NCBI GenBank assembly: GCA_947177315.1
Contig: CAMWTX010000063.1
Span: 1-8,193, forward strand
Direction: 5' to 3'
Source: an uncultured Bacteroidales bacterium
GTDB taxonomy: Bacteria > Bacteroidota > Bacteroidia > Bacteroidales > P3
Length of the DNA: 8,193 nt
The notes under the pieces were generated by a model. It saw nothing but the letters and a program-made list of their open reading frames with translations. It did no database searches and was not told the origin of the DNA. Shown here piece after piece: positions 1 to 6,860 of the stretch. The position numbers were made by a program, and so were the translations under genes. Position 1 is the stretch's first letter, and each line of letters begins with the position of its first letter.

Positions 1-181
1 CTTCGGAAGTGAGGCGGTTGGAGGCGGAGATATTGGTGGCTGTGGGAAAATAAGGAGGCTGCCGCCATTCCACATAATGAACCGTAGCAGGCTTCTCCGG
101 GCTCGGAATAATGCAGGAAACCGCCAGCAGCGGCCCAACAAGCGCCAGAGAAGTTCTTATCTTATTGAATCGAAAAGACAT
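1..181 (-). CDS. Di-heme cytochrome-c peroxidase-like lipoprotein, N-terminal fragment (MbnH/CcpA type)
   Basis: Partial gene, 5' end only: ATG at 181-179, then 60 codons open to the left edge. The N-terminus (MSFRFNKIRTSLALVGPLLA then VSC) is a lipoprotein signal peptide with a probable lipidated Cys at residue 23 (lipobox AVSC, slightly loose). After a short linker, residues 43-60 read PYFPTATNISASNRLTSE. This resembles the 'FP.p..NpLT.eG' stretch that opens the mature domain of bacterial di-heme cytochrome-c peroxidases, just before the LGr.LFyD segment. The heme-binding CxxCH motifs would lie beyond the window, so the call rests on this stretch and on context. The gene overlaps the 3' end of the MbnP-family gene by 20 bases (162-181), implying coupled translation. 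In the known MbnP/MbnH pair the peroxidase relative oxidises a tryptophan of MbnP. No Shine-Dalgarno sequence is visible. The call could instead be another lipoprotein; a secreted lipoprotein is near certain, the peroxidase identity is likely. Confidence 0.65.
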   Translation of the reverse strand, partial: MSFRFNKIRTSLALVGPLLAVSCIIPSPEKPATVHYVEWRQPPYFPTATNISASNRLTSE

Positions 182-914
182 CGTGAACGTTTTCTTTGAT
201 AATACGTTGAGCTTCCATATTCTGCATAACCGAACCGCCGAATTTGCCGAAATCCCATACGTTGGGTTTTTCAAACCAGTTGGCCACTTCCATGTTCAGG
301 TTCAGGCTTTTGGTAAGCCCGTCGGTGAGGAAAAGGCGCAGGGTGTCGCGCAGATGCACCGCATTGGTGTCTGTTCCTGCATGAAAACCAAAGGGATAGA
401 ACGCCGTATCGCCGGCATTCTGCGCGTACCATCCGTTCAATTTCAGATGGTGGTAGCCTCCGCCCATGCTTTCGGGCCAGAACATCAGGCTTTCGGGGGC
501 GTTCAGGAACAGACCCGTATGGTTGTAGGCCGAATCCAGGCCATAGACGAATTCCACATAGTCGTAGATGCCGGCTTGCAGAGGCTCGTCTATCTCCCAC
601 TTCAGGGTGGCGGGCAGGTCGGAATCCACATAGTGTATCCGGTTGCTTTCTTTTTGGAATCCCCGCCTCTTTTGGCGGTATCCTCCCGATTGTTCCACAA
701 ACACCGGGTCTGAAATGAAATACTGGATATTGGCTATCCTTACCGTATTTCCAGATGCTATTGTATAATCTTTATTTCCAAATACTAATGGTTCTCTATT
801 GAAAGTAAAGCTAAAAGTTATCGAAACCTTGCCGGACATCTCGTTTTTATGGCAGGAAGTGAGCCCGAACCCAAGGAAAAGACAGACCGAAAGCAAAAAT
901 ATTCTCGTTTTCAT
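162..914 (-). CDS. MbnP-family lipoprotein (putative copper-binding, partner of peroxidase)
   Basis: A 250-residue secreted lipoprotein. The start at 914 (ATG) gives a clean signal peptide, MKTRIFLLSVCLFLGFGLTS then Cys21 (lipobox LTSC); an in-frame upstream extension to 1001 would bury this signal inside the protein and is rejected. Family features: the early strand VRIANIQYFISD (58-69), which matches the 'yyiSn' signature; HYVDSD (94-99); GIYDYVEFVYGLD (115-127); the hallmark MFWPESMGGGYHHLKLNG (144-161); FGFHAG (175-180); and the C-terminal MQNMEAQRIIKENVHDVF (230-247). The MFW...GYHHLKLNG block plus the downstream His is the conserved core of MbnP-like proteins. In characterised members (MbnP, CorA/MopE) copper is bound using histidines and a kynurenine made from Trp. 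Trp146, His155, His156 and His178 are therefore candidate site residues here, by inference. Only Cys11 and Cys21 are present, both in the signal. The next gene starts inside its 3' end. Family call strong; metal binding not demonstrated. Confidence 0.82.
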   Translation of the reverse strand: MKTRIFLLSVCLFLGFGLTSCHKNEMSGKVSITFSFTFNREPLVFGNKDYTIASGNTVRIANIQYFISDPVFVEQSGGYRQKRRGFQKESNRIHYVDSDLPATLKWEIDEPLQAGIYDYVEFVYGLDSAYNHTGLFLNAPESLMFWPESMGGGYHHLKLNGWYAQNAGDTAFYPFGFHAGTDTNAVHLRDTLRLFLTDGLTKSLNLNMEVANWFEKPNVWDFGKFGGSVMQNMEAQRIIKENVHDVFSIQ

Positions 915-993
915 GACACGCGAAGTTATGCAATTCTGCCCTATCTTCCTTATCTTCGCAAAACAAATTTCAATTCCGAGCAAGGGGGCGCGC
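915..993. promoter_or_regulatory. Divergent intergenic region between MbnP-family gene and uvrC
   Basis: This 79-base gap must hold the promoters for both divergent transcripts. Compared with the Bacteroidota consensus (-33 TTTG, about 20 bases, -7 TAnnTTTG), the plus strand has TATCTTCG at 951-958, one mismatch from the -7 box, which would leave a leader of about 29 bases before uvrC. Its -33 partner near 926-930 (TTATG) is poor. On the minus strand an exact TTTG (967-964) lies 20 bases from TAGGGCAG (943-936), a weak -7 match. A G-rich stretch (AAGGGGG, about 982-988) precedes the uvrC ATG but is not a standard Shine-Dalgarno; none is visible before the MbnP-family ATG. The boundaries are certain, the individual boxes are guesses. 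Confidence 0.3.
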
Positions 994-2790
994 ATGAACA
1001 CGGTGTCCGACGAAATCAGGGAGACCTTACGTATCCTGCCCGAAAAACCGGGTGTCTATCAGTACTTCGACGAGCAGGATGAGCTTATCTATGTAGGCAA
1101 GGCCAAGAACCTCAAACGGCGGGTCAGTTCGTATTTCCACAAGGAACAAGAGGGCAAGGTATTGGCCTTGGTTATGAAAATCAAACGCCTGGAATATATC
1201 GTAGTGAACACCGAGGCGGATGCCCTCTTGTTGGAGAACAACCTGATAAAGCGTTACAAGCCCCGTTACAATATCCTGCTCAAAGACGACAAGACTTATC
1301 CGTGGCTCTGCCTGTCGAATGAGGATTTTCCGAGGCTGTTCCCTACCCGCCGCATCTTGCAGGACGGTTCCTCTTATTTCGGCCCTTATCCATCGGTAAA
1401 GATGCTCAATACTTTGCTCGAAATCATCCACGAAATTTATCCCCTGCGTACCTGCCGGCATCACTTGGATGAACGCTGCATCGCCAGCAAGAAGGTGCGG
1501 CTCTGCCTCGAATACCACATGAAGCGTTGCGCCGGCCCCTGCCAGGGATTGCAGACCCAGGCGGAATACAATGAGCAGATTGCACAGATAAAGACGCTTA
1601 TCCGGGGGCATATCAATCCGGTCTTGCAGTCGCTGCACCGGCAGATGATGCAGGCGGCGGAGAACCTGGAGTTCAAGAAGGCGCAGGCTCTCAAGACCAA
1701 GATGGAACTATTGCAGCGTTACCAAAGCAAATCGACGGTGGTGAACGCCTCGTTGACCGATGTGGATGTGTTGGGCACGATGGAAGACGGGCAGAACATC
1801 TATTTCAATTACCTGCGGGTCGTGGACGGACGGGTCGTGCAGGCGCACACGATAGAGGTCAGGAAAAAGTTGGAGGAAACGCCTGCCGATTTGCTCGAAG
1901 AGGCTATCGTGGAGTTCCGGCAGCAGTTCAAGAGCCAGGCTGCCGAAATCATCCTGCCATTTACACCTTCTTTCGAGTTGAAAGGGCTCAAATGCACGGT
2001 TCCCCAGGCGGGCGAGAAAAAGAAGTTGTTGGACCTTTCGGTGCAGAATATCAAGTATTTTATTCTGGAAAAGTCCAAACGCATGGATCTGACCGACCCC
2101 GACCGCCGGGGCAAGGAGCTTATGAGCCAGTTGCAGAAGGCCTTGGGTATGGAAAAACTGCCTTTGCATATCGAATGTTTCGACAACTCGAATTTTGAGG
2201 GCGATTATCCGGTGGGTGCCATGACGGTGAGCCGCAACGGCAAACTTTCCAAGCGGGATTACCGGCATTTCAATATCCGCACCGTGACGGGTGCCAACGA
2301 CTACGCCACGATGGAGGAAGTGTTTACGCGGCACTACGGGCGTCTGGTGAGCGAGGGCGCGCCTTTACCCCAGCTGGTTATCGTAGATGGCGGCAAGGGG
2401 CAGCTTTCTTCGGCCTACAAGATTCTTTCGGAATTGGGCATCGAGAAGGAGATTTTCTTGATCGGCATCGCCGAACGTCTGGAAGAAATCTACAAGGTGG
2501 GCGATCCTTTGCCACTGCTGCTGGACAAGAAGTCGGAAGCCCTGCGCCATATCCAGCTCTTACGCGACGAGGCGCACCGCTTCGGCATCACCCATTACCG
2601 CAAACGCCACCTCAAGGGGCTTATCAAGACCGAACTGACCGACATCAAGGGCATCGGGGCTGAAACCGCCTCTATCCTGCTGCATTATTTCCATTCGGTC
2701 AAGAAGATAAAGGAAACGTCTTTGGAAGAACTGCAAGCCTGCGTAGGCAAGGCCAAGGCCGAACTGGTGTGGAAGCATTTTCACGGGTGA
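994..2790 (+). CDS. uvrC: UvrABC system protein C, excision endonuclease subunit
   Basis: UvrC makes the 3' and 5' cuts around bulky DNA lesions after UvrA and UvrB recognise them. The protein is 598 residues, the usual full length. Domains: GIY-YIG nuclease (about 15-95) with GVY at 20-22, IYVGKAKNLKRR at 32-43 and catalytic Glu81 in LLLENN; a Cys-containing segment (154-183) ending in RCAGPC; UVR domain (about 205-243), which contacts UvrB; RNase H-like nuclease with Asp397 (CFDNSN), Asp436 (GANDYA), Asp465 (VIVDGG) and His534, aligning with the E. coli D399/D438/D466/H538 set; and two helix-hairpin-helix motifs (about 546-595, starting LTDIKGIGAETA). All catalytic residues are present, so it should be active. 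The ATG at 994 is chosen because MNTVSDEIRETLRILPEKPG matches the family N-terminus; the frame is open back to 799 but that part overlaps the divergent gene and has no family resemblance. It is convergent with psd, sharing its last 10 bases. Confidence 0.97.
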   Translation: MNTVSDEIRETLRILPEKPGVYQYFDEQDELIYVGKAKNLKRRVSSYFHKEQEGKVLALVMKIKRLEYIVVNTEADALLLENNLIKRYKPRYNILLKDDKTYPWLCLSNEDFPRLFPTRRILQDGSSYFGPYPSVKMLNTLLEIIHEIYPLRTCRHHLDERCIASKKVRLCLEYHMKRCAGPCQGLQTQAEYNEQIAQIKTLIRGHINPVLQSLHRQMMQAAENLEFKKAQALKTKMELLQRYQSKSTVVNASLTDVDVLGTMEDGQNIYFNYLRVVDGRVVQAHTIEVRKKLEETPADLLEEAIVEFRQQFKSQAAEIILPFTPSFELKGLKCTVPQAGEKKKLLDLSVQNIKYFILEKSKRMDLTDPDRRGKELMSQLQKALGMEKLPLHIECFDNSNFEGDYPVGAMTVSRNGKLSKRDYRHFNIRTVTGANDYATMEEVFTRHYGRLVSEGAPLPQLVIVDGGKGQLSSAYKILSELGIEKEIFLIGIAERLEEIYKVGDPLPLLLDKKSEALRHIQLLRDEAHRFGITHYRKRHLKGLIKTELTDIKGIGAETASILLHYFHSVKKIKETSLEELQACVGKAKAELVWKHFHG

Positions 2791-3458
2791 GCCGCAAACT
2801 CCGCCAATACGCTGATTCCGCCTTGCACTTTCTGCTGTTTTTCAACTTTCACCACCGCTTGGACGGGAAAATACAGATCCACGCGCGAACCGAATTTGAT
2901 AAAGCCGAGTTCTCCGGTGGCGGCCACATCCATGCCGGGTTGGGCATACGACACGATACGCCGCGCCACCGCCCCTGCAATCTGGCGCACCAGCACCTCC
3001 CTGCCCTGCGGCGTCTTGAGCACCACCGTGTTCCTTTCGTTCAATTCCGAAGATTTTTCGTGCCACGCCACCAGGTATTTGCCCGCATGGTAACGGCAAT
3101 ACACCACTTGTCCCGACACCGGATAGCGGTTCACATGCACATTGGCAGGCGACATAAAGACCGAAATCTTGGTGCAGGGAGCGGAAAAATATTCCGGTTC
3201 CTCCACCCGGGCTATATCCACAATCGTTCCGTCGGCGGGCGAAAGCAGCACGTGAGGGCCGGGAACGGCATACCGTCGGCGCGGCATACGGAAAAACAGC
3301 CCCACGATACACCAAAGCAGGATGACCGCACCCCATAAGAGCCACAATCCCCAATGGTTTGTTCCTTCCATCAACGCCAACGCGCCCGTCAACACCATCA
3401 GCAATGTAACCCAAAGGATGCTGTTCGTGCCTTCCTTATGCAAATAATATCTTGCCAT
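2781..3458 (-). CDS. psd: Phosphatidylserine decarboxylase proenzyme, PSD-A type
   Basis: Converts phosphatidylserine to phosphatidylethanolamine at the inner membrane, using a pyruvoyl group made by self-cleavage. The protein is 225 residues, typical of the short PSD-A form. Two hydrophobic segments (about 14-30 and 37-56) anchor the N-terminus. The catalytic part shows LLSPADG (71-77, with Asp76), VHVNRYPVSG (107-116, with His108), YHAGKYLVAW (123-132), NERN (140-143) and the cleavage motif FGSR (189-192). Cleavage is expected between Gly190 and Ser191, giving a beta chain of 190 residues and an alpha chain of 35 carrying the pyruvoyl group. The start at 3458 is supported by the family-like YYLHKEGTNSILW; it overlaps the end of cdsA by 23 bases and is preceded by an A/T-rich stretch with no Shine-Dalgarno, common in this phylum. 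The stop lies inside the end of convergent uvrC. It is the last gene of the minus-strand run; phosphatidylserine synthase is not adjacent. Confidence 0.95.
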   Translation of the reverse strand: MARYYLHKEGTNSILWVTLLMVLTGALALMEGTNHWGLWLLWGAVILLWCIVGLFFRMPRRRYAVPGPHVLLSPADGTIVDIARVEEPEYFSAPCTKISVFMSPANVHVNRYPVSGQVVYCRYHAGKYLVAWHEKSSELNERNTVVLKTPQGREVLVRQIAGAVARRIVSYAQPGMDVAATGELGFIKFGSRVDLYFPVQAVVKVEKQQKVQGGISVLAEFAAHP

Positions 3459-4149
3459 CTAAAATCCAATTCAATATAAACCATGTAGCCAGAGCCACGG
3501 GCGCAGCCAGCAGCACGCTGTCGAAACGGTCCAGCACACCGCCGTGCCCCGGCAGAAAACGCCCCGAGTCCTTTACCCCGGCCTTGCGCTTTACCGCCGA
3601 CTCCAACAAGTCGCCGCCCATGCCGGCCACAATAGTCAGCACCGAGAACACAAGCCAAAACAGGATTCCGGTATCGGGCAGCAACCATATCTTCCAGACA
3701 TACGCCAAGCCTACGGCAAACAGAAAACCGCCCATAGCGCCTTCCCAGGTCTTGGAGGGCGAGATTTTGGGACACAGCTTGTGCCGCCCCAGGAGGCTGC
3801 CGGTAAGGTATGCGAATATGTCGGAACTCCAGATCAGCACGAAAAAGCCCAACAGCCCGTAGCACCCCAGACACACATATAATAAGTAGAGGCACACCAT
3901 GCCGAGCGTTACGTAAAGAATGCCCGAGAAAACCCGTAACAGGTAGCACGCTACCGTTCCGGAGGTAACATCCGGCATAGCAGAAGAAAGTTCAGACCGG
4001 ATAGAAAAGAGGCGGACGGTTTCGAGGCAACAGCCGGCCCAGATCAGACCAGTCAAGACGGCGAACCAGGCCTTTCCCGCCAGAGCCGCGCCCACGATGG
4101 CCGCCACAATCAACATCCCCGTCAAGGTTCGCTTGCCCAATTCGTTCAT
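3436..4149 (-). CDS. cdsA: Phosphatidate cytidylyltransferase (CDP-diacylglycerol synthase)
   Basis: Makes CDP-diacylglycerol from phosphatidic acid and CTP, the common precursor of bacterial phospholipids. The protein is 237 residues and very hydrophobic, with about six to eight membrane segments (for example 9-30, 63-81, 84-107, 136-156, 161-178, 211-230). Conserved features: WSSDIFAYLTGSLLGRHK (107-124), SPSKTWEG (130-137), and the C-terminal signature ESAVKRKAGVKDSGRFLPG (183-201) followed by HGGVLDRFDS (202-211). Asp180, Asp194, Asp207 and Asp210 are probable metal or substrate ligands. The ATG at 4149 is preferred over the in-frame GTG at 4161: it overlaps the stop of the LUD gene in an ATGA arrangement and has GGGAGG four bases upstream. 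Its 3' end overlaps psd by 23 bases, so the two lipid enzymes are probably co-translated. Confidence 0.96.
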   Translation of the reverse strand: MNELGKRTLTGMLIVAAIVGAALAGKAWFAVLTGLIWAGCCLETVRLFSIRSELSSAMPDVTSGTVACYLLRVFSGILYVTLGMVCLYLLYVCLGCYGLLGFFVLIWSSDIFAYLTGSLLGRHKLCPKISPSKTWEGAMGGFLFAVGLAYVWKIWLLPDTGILFWLVFSVLTIVAGMGGDLLESAVKRKAGVKDSGRFLPGHGGVLDRFDSVLLAAPVALATWFILNWILDGKILFA

Positions 4150-4802
4150 CGTTCCTCCCACTGGTCAATCAACACCAAATAGATATTCTTAGGCCCGAAT
4201 CCCGGTATCGGAAGTCCGTCCACATCTGTAAAATGGCTCAGCCCTGTCCACAAGGACATCATGGAAGGCTGGTTGCCGTCGGCAGGCTGCATTTTCCAAA
4301 AGGTACGCAGGTCGGGGCAAATCTGTCCGCTCAAGGCAATGAACACAATCGTGTCGGCCTGGGCAAAGATGCGCCGTCCTGCCGAAGAAGCGTCGAAAAG
4401 GATGCTGCCGTCGTTGGCCACCAAACAGCGGCAGGCACAGATGCCCACACTCTTGAGCACGCCGTCCAAGGGCTCTTTTCCATAGGAAATCTTGGCCCAT
4501 TGCAGGATAGGTTCCACCGATTCATCGCGGCAGAAAATCTTGTCGTGCCACTGGTTGTCGTCGGCAAGGAACTGCAGCGACTGCACGGCTTCTTCCATAT
4601 TTTCGCAATAAACGAACCGGCCTCCCCGATGTACGAAATTTTCGGCGAACACCACATCCAGCGAGGCTCCGGCAGGAATAAAGACGGAACTGTCAAGGTC
4701 TATGGCAGGCTGAAGCGTTACCGGCGCGGAAGTCAAGGCTTCGCGGATACGCTTCAGAATACGTTCCTTCGGGGTTATTTCCTGTAATGAATGGGCATCC
4801 AT
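4146..4802 (-). CDS. LUD-domain protein (LutC-like), orphan
   Basis: A 218-residue soluble protein with no signal peptide. The second half resembles the LUD/LutC fold: VGICACRCLVANDGSILFD (119-137) sits where LutC proteins have the '.tGcd.aiAdtGtlvl' strand-turn, then ADTIVFIALSGQICPDL (149-165), and near the end GPKNIYLVLIDQ (203-214), like the 'GPkel.viLvD' C-terminus of LutC. In this copy the usual AxTGT turn is replaced by ANDGS. Characterised LutC acts with LutA and LutB in L-lactate oxidation, but neither partner is in the window, so a lactate role should not be assumed. The N-terminus (1-30) looks helical and polar. The start at 4802 lies 3 bases after the ftsH stop; a GGCGGAG sequence within the ftsH end could serve as ribosome binding site. 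It sits between ftsH and cdsA, so it is probably co-transcribed with them. Fold call good; function unknown. Confidence 0.8.
   Translation of the reverse strand: MDAHSLQEITPKERILKRIREALTSAPVTLQPAIDLDSSVFIPAGASLDVVFAENFVHRGGRFVYCENMEEAVQSLQFLADDNQWHDKIFCRDESVEPILQWAKISYGKEPLDGVLKSVGICACRCLVANDGSILFDASSAGRRIFAQADTIVFIALSGQICPDLRTFWKMQPADGNQPSMMSLWTGLSHFTDVDGLPIPGFGPKNIYLVLIDQWEER
4154..4159 (-). promoter_or_regulatory. Shine-Dalgarno-like site that decides the cdsA start
   Basis: On the minus strand GGGAGG lies four bases before the ATG at 4149, inside the last codons of the upstream LUD gene. It supports the ATGA-overlapping start of cdsA over the GTG 12 bases further upstream, since that GTG would overlap the site itself. 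The spacing is slightly short. Confidence 0.5.
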
Positions 4803-4805
4803 ATT

Positions 4806-6854
4806 CTACTCCGCCGTTGTTTTTTCGGGCTGAACCTCATCGGGATGCGCGGGAGTGTCTTCTCCGGGGCGTTTGCCGAAAATCGTTTCCAAATCCTCGC
4901 GGAACATCACTTCCCTTTCGATCAGCAAGGCCGCCAGGCGGTCGAGTTTCTCACGGTTCTCGCGCAGGATGCGTTTGGCCTCCTCATACGAAGAAGCAAT
5001 CAGGCCGCGACCCTCGGCATCGATGGTTTCCGCCGTCTTTTCGCTATACGGCTTTCCGAAAGCGCACTCCTGCTCGCCGCTCGAATCGTAATAGCTCAAG
5101 GTGCCCACCTTGTCGTTCATGCCGTAATAGGCCACCATGGCGTAAGCCTGTTTGGTAACTTTTTCCAGATCGTTCAAAGCCCCGGTGGAAATCTGTCCGA
5201 AAACCACTTCTTCCGAAGCCCTGCCGCCCAAAGTGGCTTTCATCTCGTCCTGCATCTGTTCCAGCGTGGTTATCTGGCGTTCTTCGGGTAGATACCAGGC
5301 CGCCCCCAAAGACTTGCCGCGCGGCACAATCGTTACCTTGACCAAAGGATGCGCGTTGGGCAACATCCAACTTACCGCCGCATGTCCGGCCTCGTGGTAG
5401 GCAATCACTTTCTTTTCGTCGGCCGAAATAATCTTGCTGCGGCGTTCCAGTCCGCCCACGATACGGTCTATGGCTTCCAGAAAGTCTTGTTTCTCCACCT
5501 GCTGTTTTTGGTGGCGGGCGGCGATCAAGGCCGCTTCGTTGCACACGTTGGCGATATCGGCTCCCGAAAAACCGGGCGTCTGCTTGGCCAGGAAATCCAC
5601 ATCCACGCTATCGCTGAGCTTGATGGGTTTGAGGTGGACCTTGAAGATGGCCTTGCGCTCTTCCAGTTCGGGCAGTTCTACATTGATCTGCCGGTCAAAA
5701 CGCCCCGGACGCAGCAAAGCCCTGTCCAGTATCTCGGCGCGGTTGGTGGCCGCCAATATGATGACCCCGCTGTTGCTGCCGAATCCGTCCATTTCGGTAA
5801 GCAACTGGTTGAGCGTGTTTTCCCTCTCGTCGTTGCCTCCCGTAAAGGCGTTCTTTCCACGGGCGCGGCCAATGGCGTCTATTTCATCGATAAAGATGAT
5901 GCAGGGCGATTTTTCCTTGGCGGAACGGAACAGGTCGCGCACGCGCGAAGCCCCCACGCCCACAAACATTTCCACGAAATCCGAACCCGAAATGGAGAAG
6001 AACGGCACCTGGGCTTCGCCCGCCACAGCCTTGGCCAACAGGGTCTTGCCCGTTCCCGGAGGTCCTACGAGCAAGGCACCCTTTGGAATTTTGCCGCCCA
6101 AAGAAGTGTAACGTTTGGGATTTTTCAGAAAATCCACGATTTCCATGATTTCTTCCTTGGCTTCGTCCAAGCCGGCCACATCCTTGAAAGTGGTGTTCAC
6201 CTTGGTGTCTTTGTCGTAAAGCTGCGCCTTGGATTTACCAAAGCTGAACATACCGCCCATGCCGCCGGGCCCACCCATCGGGCCTCGGCAGAGGCCTCTG
6301 AAAATCCACATCATCAGCAGAATCGAAAAGACAATCCAGATCAGCATCGAGAAAAATCCGTTTTCCCAGAAGTTCTTGCGCGTTTCGGGCACGGGTTCCA
6401 CCGTCGGGGCATCCATAATGGCTTTCTTGGCCCAAACAGACTTGCCGGCGGTATCCGCCACCTTGCTGTCCCATTGCGCTTTGCGCACGTCCTGCTGAAA
6501 AGATTCGAGCGTGAGGAACTTGTAAACGTAAAATTTGGTATTGGAATGCCCGTCGGGGTTGCGCAGGGCTTCATAGGCGGAATCCGCATAGATACGGTCT
6601 GTCTTGAGGAACACTTCGGCGTACTGGTTGTTCACCACCACGATATTCTCCACATCACCCCGCTTGAGCATCTGTTCCACCTGGTGCCAGGTGGCATCGT
6701 AACTGCGTTGGCCGCCCAGCCCCCCTGAGGAGAACTGCAGGTAAAGGAAAAACGCCAGCATGGCGGCATACACCCAGTAAATCATCCTGAACCGGCTCTT
6801 TTTCGGCTTTCCTTGTCCAGGTTTTCCCGGCATACGGTTTTCGGTATCGTTCAT
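4806..6854 (-). CDS. ftsH: ATP-dependent zinc metalloprotease FtsH
   Basis: Membrane-bound AAA+ protease that extracts and degrades misfolded or regulatory membrane and cytosolic proteins; it works as a hexamer. The protein is 682 residues, normal for the phylum. Layout: basic N-tail (1-23), first membrane helix (about 24-42), periplasmic domain (about 45-160), second membrane helix (about 166-186), Gly/Met-rich linker (190-204), then AAA module with Walker A GPPGTGKT (264-271), pore loop FVG (297-299), Walker B FIDE (321-324) and second region of homology (about 361-388) with candidate arginine fingers Arg382 and Arg385. The protease domain has the zinc motif HEAGH (487-491), with Asp562 as the likely third ligand. 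All key residues are intact. The acidic, Pro-rich C-tail (660-682) is unlikely to be structured. The start at 6854 is backed by AAAGGAGAG nine bases upstream, overlapping the end of rsfS. Confidence 0.98.
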   Translation of the reverse strand: MNDTENRMPGKPGQGKPKKSRFRMIYWVYAAMLAFFLYLQFSSGGLGGQRSYDATWHQVEQMLKRGDVENIVVVNNQYAEVFLKTDRIYADSAYEALRNPDGHSNTKFYVYKFLTLESFQQDVRKAQWDSKVADTAGKSVWAKKAIMDAPTVEPVPETRKNFWENGFFSMLIWIVFSILLMMWIFRGLCRGPMGGPGGMGGMFSFGKSKAQLYDKDTKVNTTFKDVAGLDEAKEEIMEIVDFLKNPKRYTSLGGKIPKGALLVGPPGTGKTLLAKAVAGEAQVPFFSISGSDFVEMFVGVGASRVRDLFRSAKEKSPCIIFIDEIDAIGRARGKNAFTGGNDERENTLNQLLTEMDGFGSNSGVIILAATNRAEILDRALLRPGRFDRQINVELPELEERKAIFKVHLKPIKLSDSVDVDFLAKQTPGFSGADIANVCNEAALIAARHQKQQVEKQDFLEAIDRIVGGLERRSKIISADEKKVIAYHEAGHAAVSWMLPNAHPLVKVTIVPRGKSLGAAWYLPEERQITTLEQMQDEMKATLGGRASEEVVFGQISTGALNDLEKVTKQAYAMVAYYGMNDKVGTLSYYDSSGEQECAFGKPYSEKTAETIDAEGRGLIASSYEEAKRILRENREKLDRLAALLIEREVMFREDLETIFGKRPGEDTPAHPDEVQPEKTTAE

Positions 6855-6860
6855 GTAGTC

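Noticed and set aside
111..713. Open frame of 200 codons on the plus strand
   Set aside because: Antisense to the MbnP-family gene, which has a signal peptide and family motifs; the plus-strand product resembles nothing.
799..993. Upstream extension of the uvrC frame by 65 codons
   Set aside because: The extension lies across the start of the divergent MbnP-family gene and has no UvrC similarity; the family N-terminus begins at the ATG at 994.
915..1001. Upstream extension of the MbnP-family frame by 29 codons
   Set aside because: It would place the lipoprotein signal peptide internally and overlap the start of uvrC.
1027..2334. Minus-strand open frames of 203 and 208 codons inside uvrC
   Set aside because: Shadows of uvrC; its full set of catalytic residues fixes the coding frame.
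5349..6728. Open frame of 459 codons on the plus strand opposite ftsH
   Set aside because: It is antisense to a fully intact ftsH with every catalytic motif; its product is His/Gln-rich with no recognisable family, as expected from the reverse complement of a codon-biased gene.
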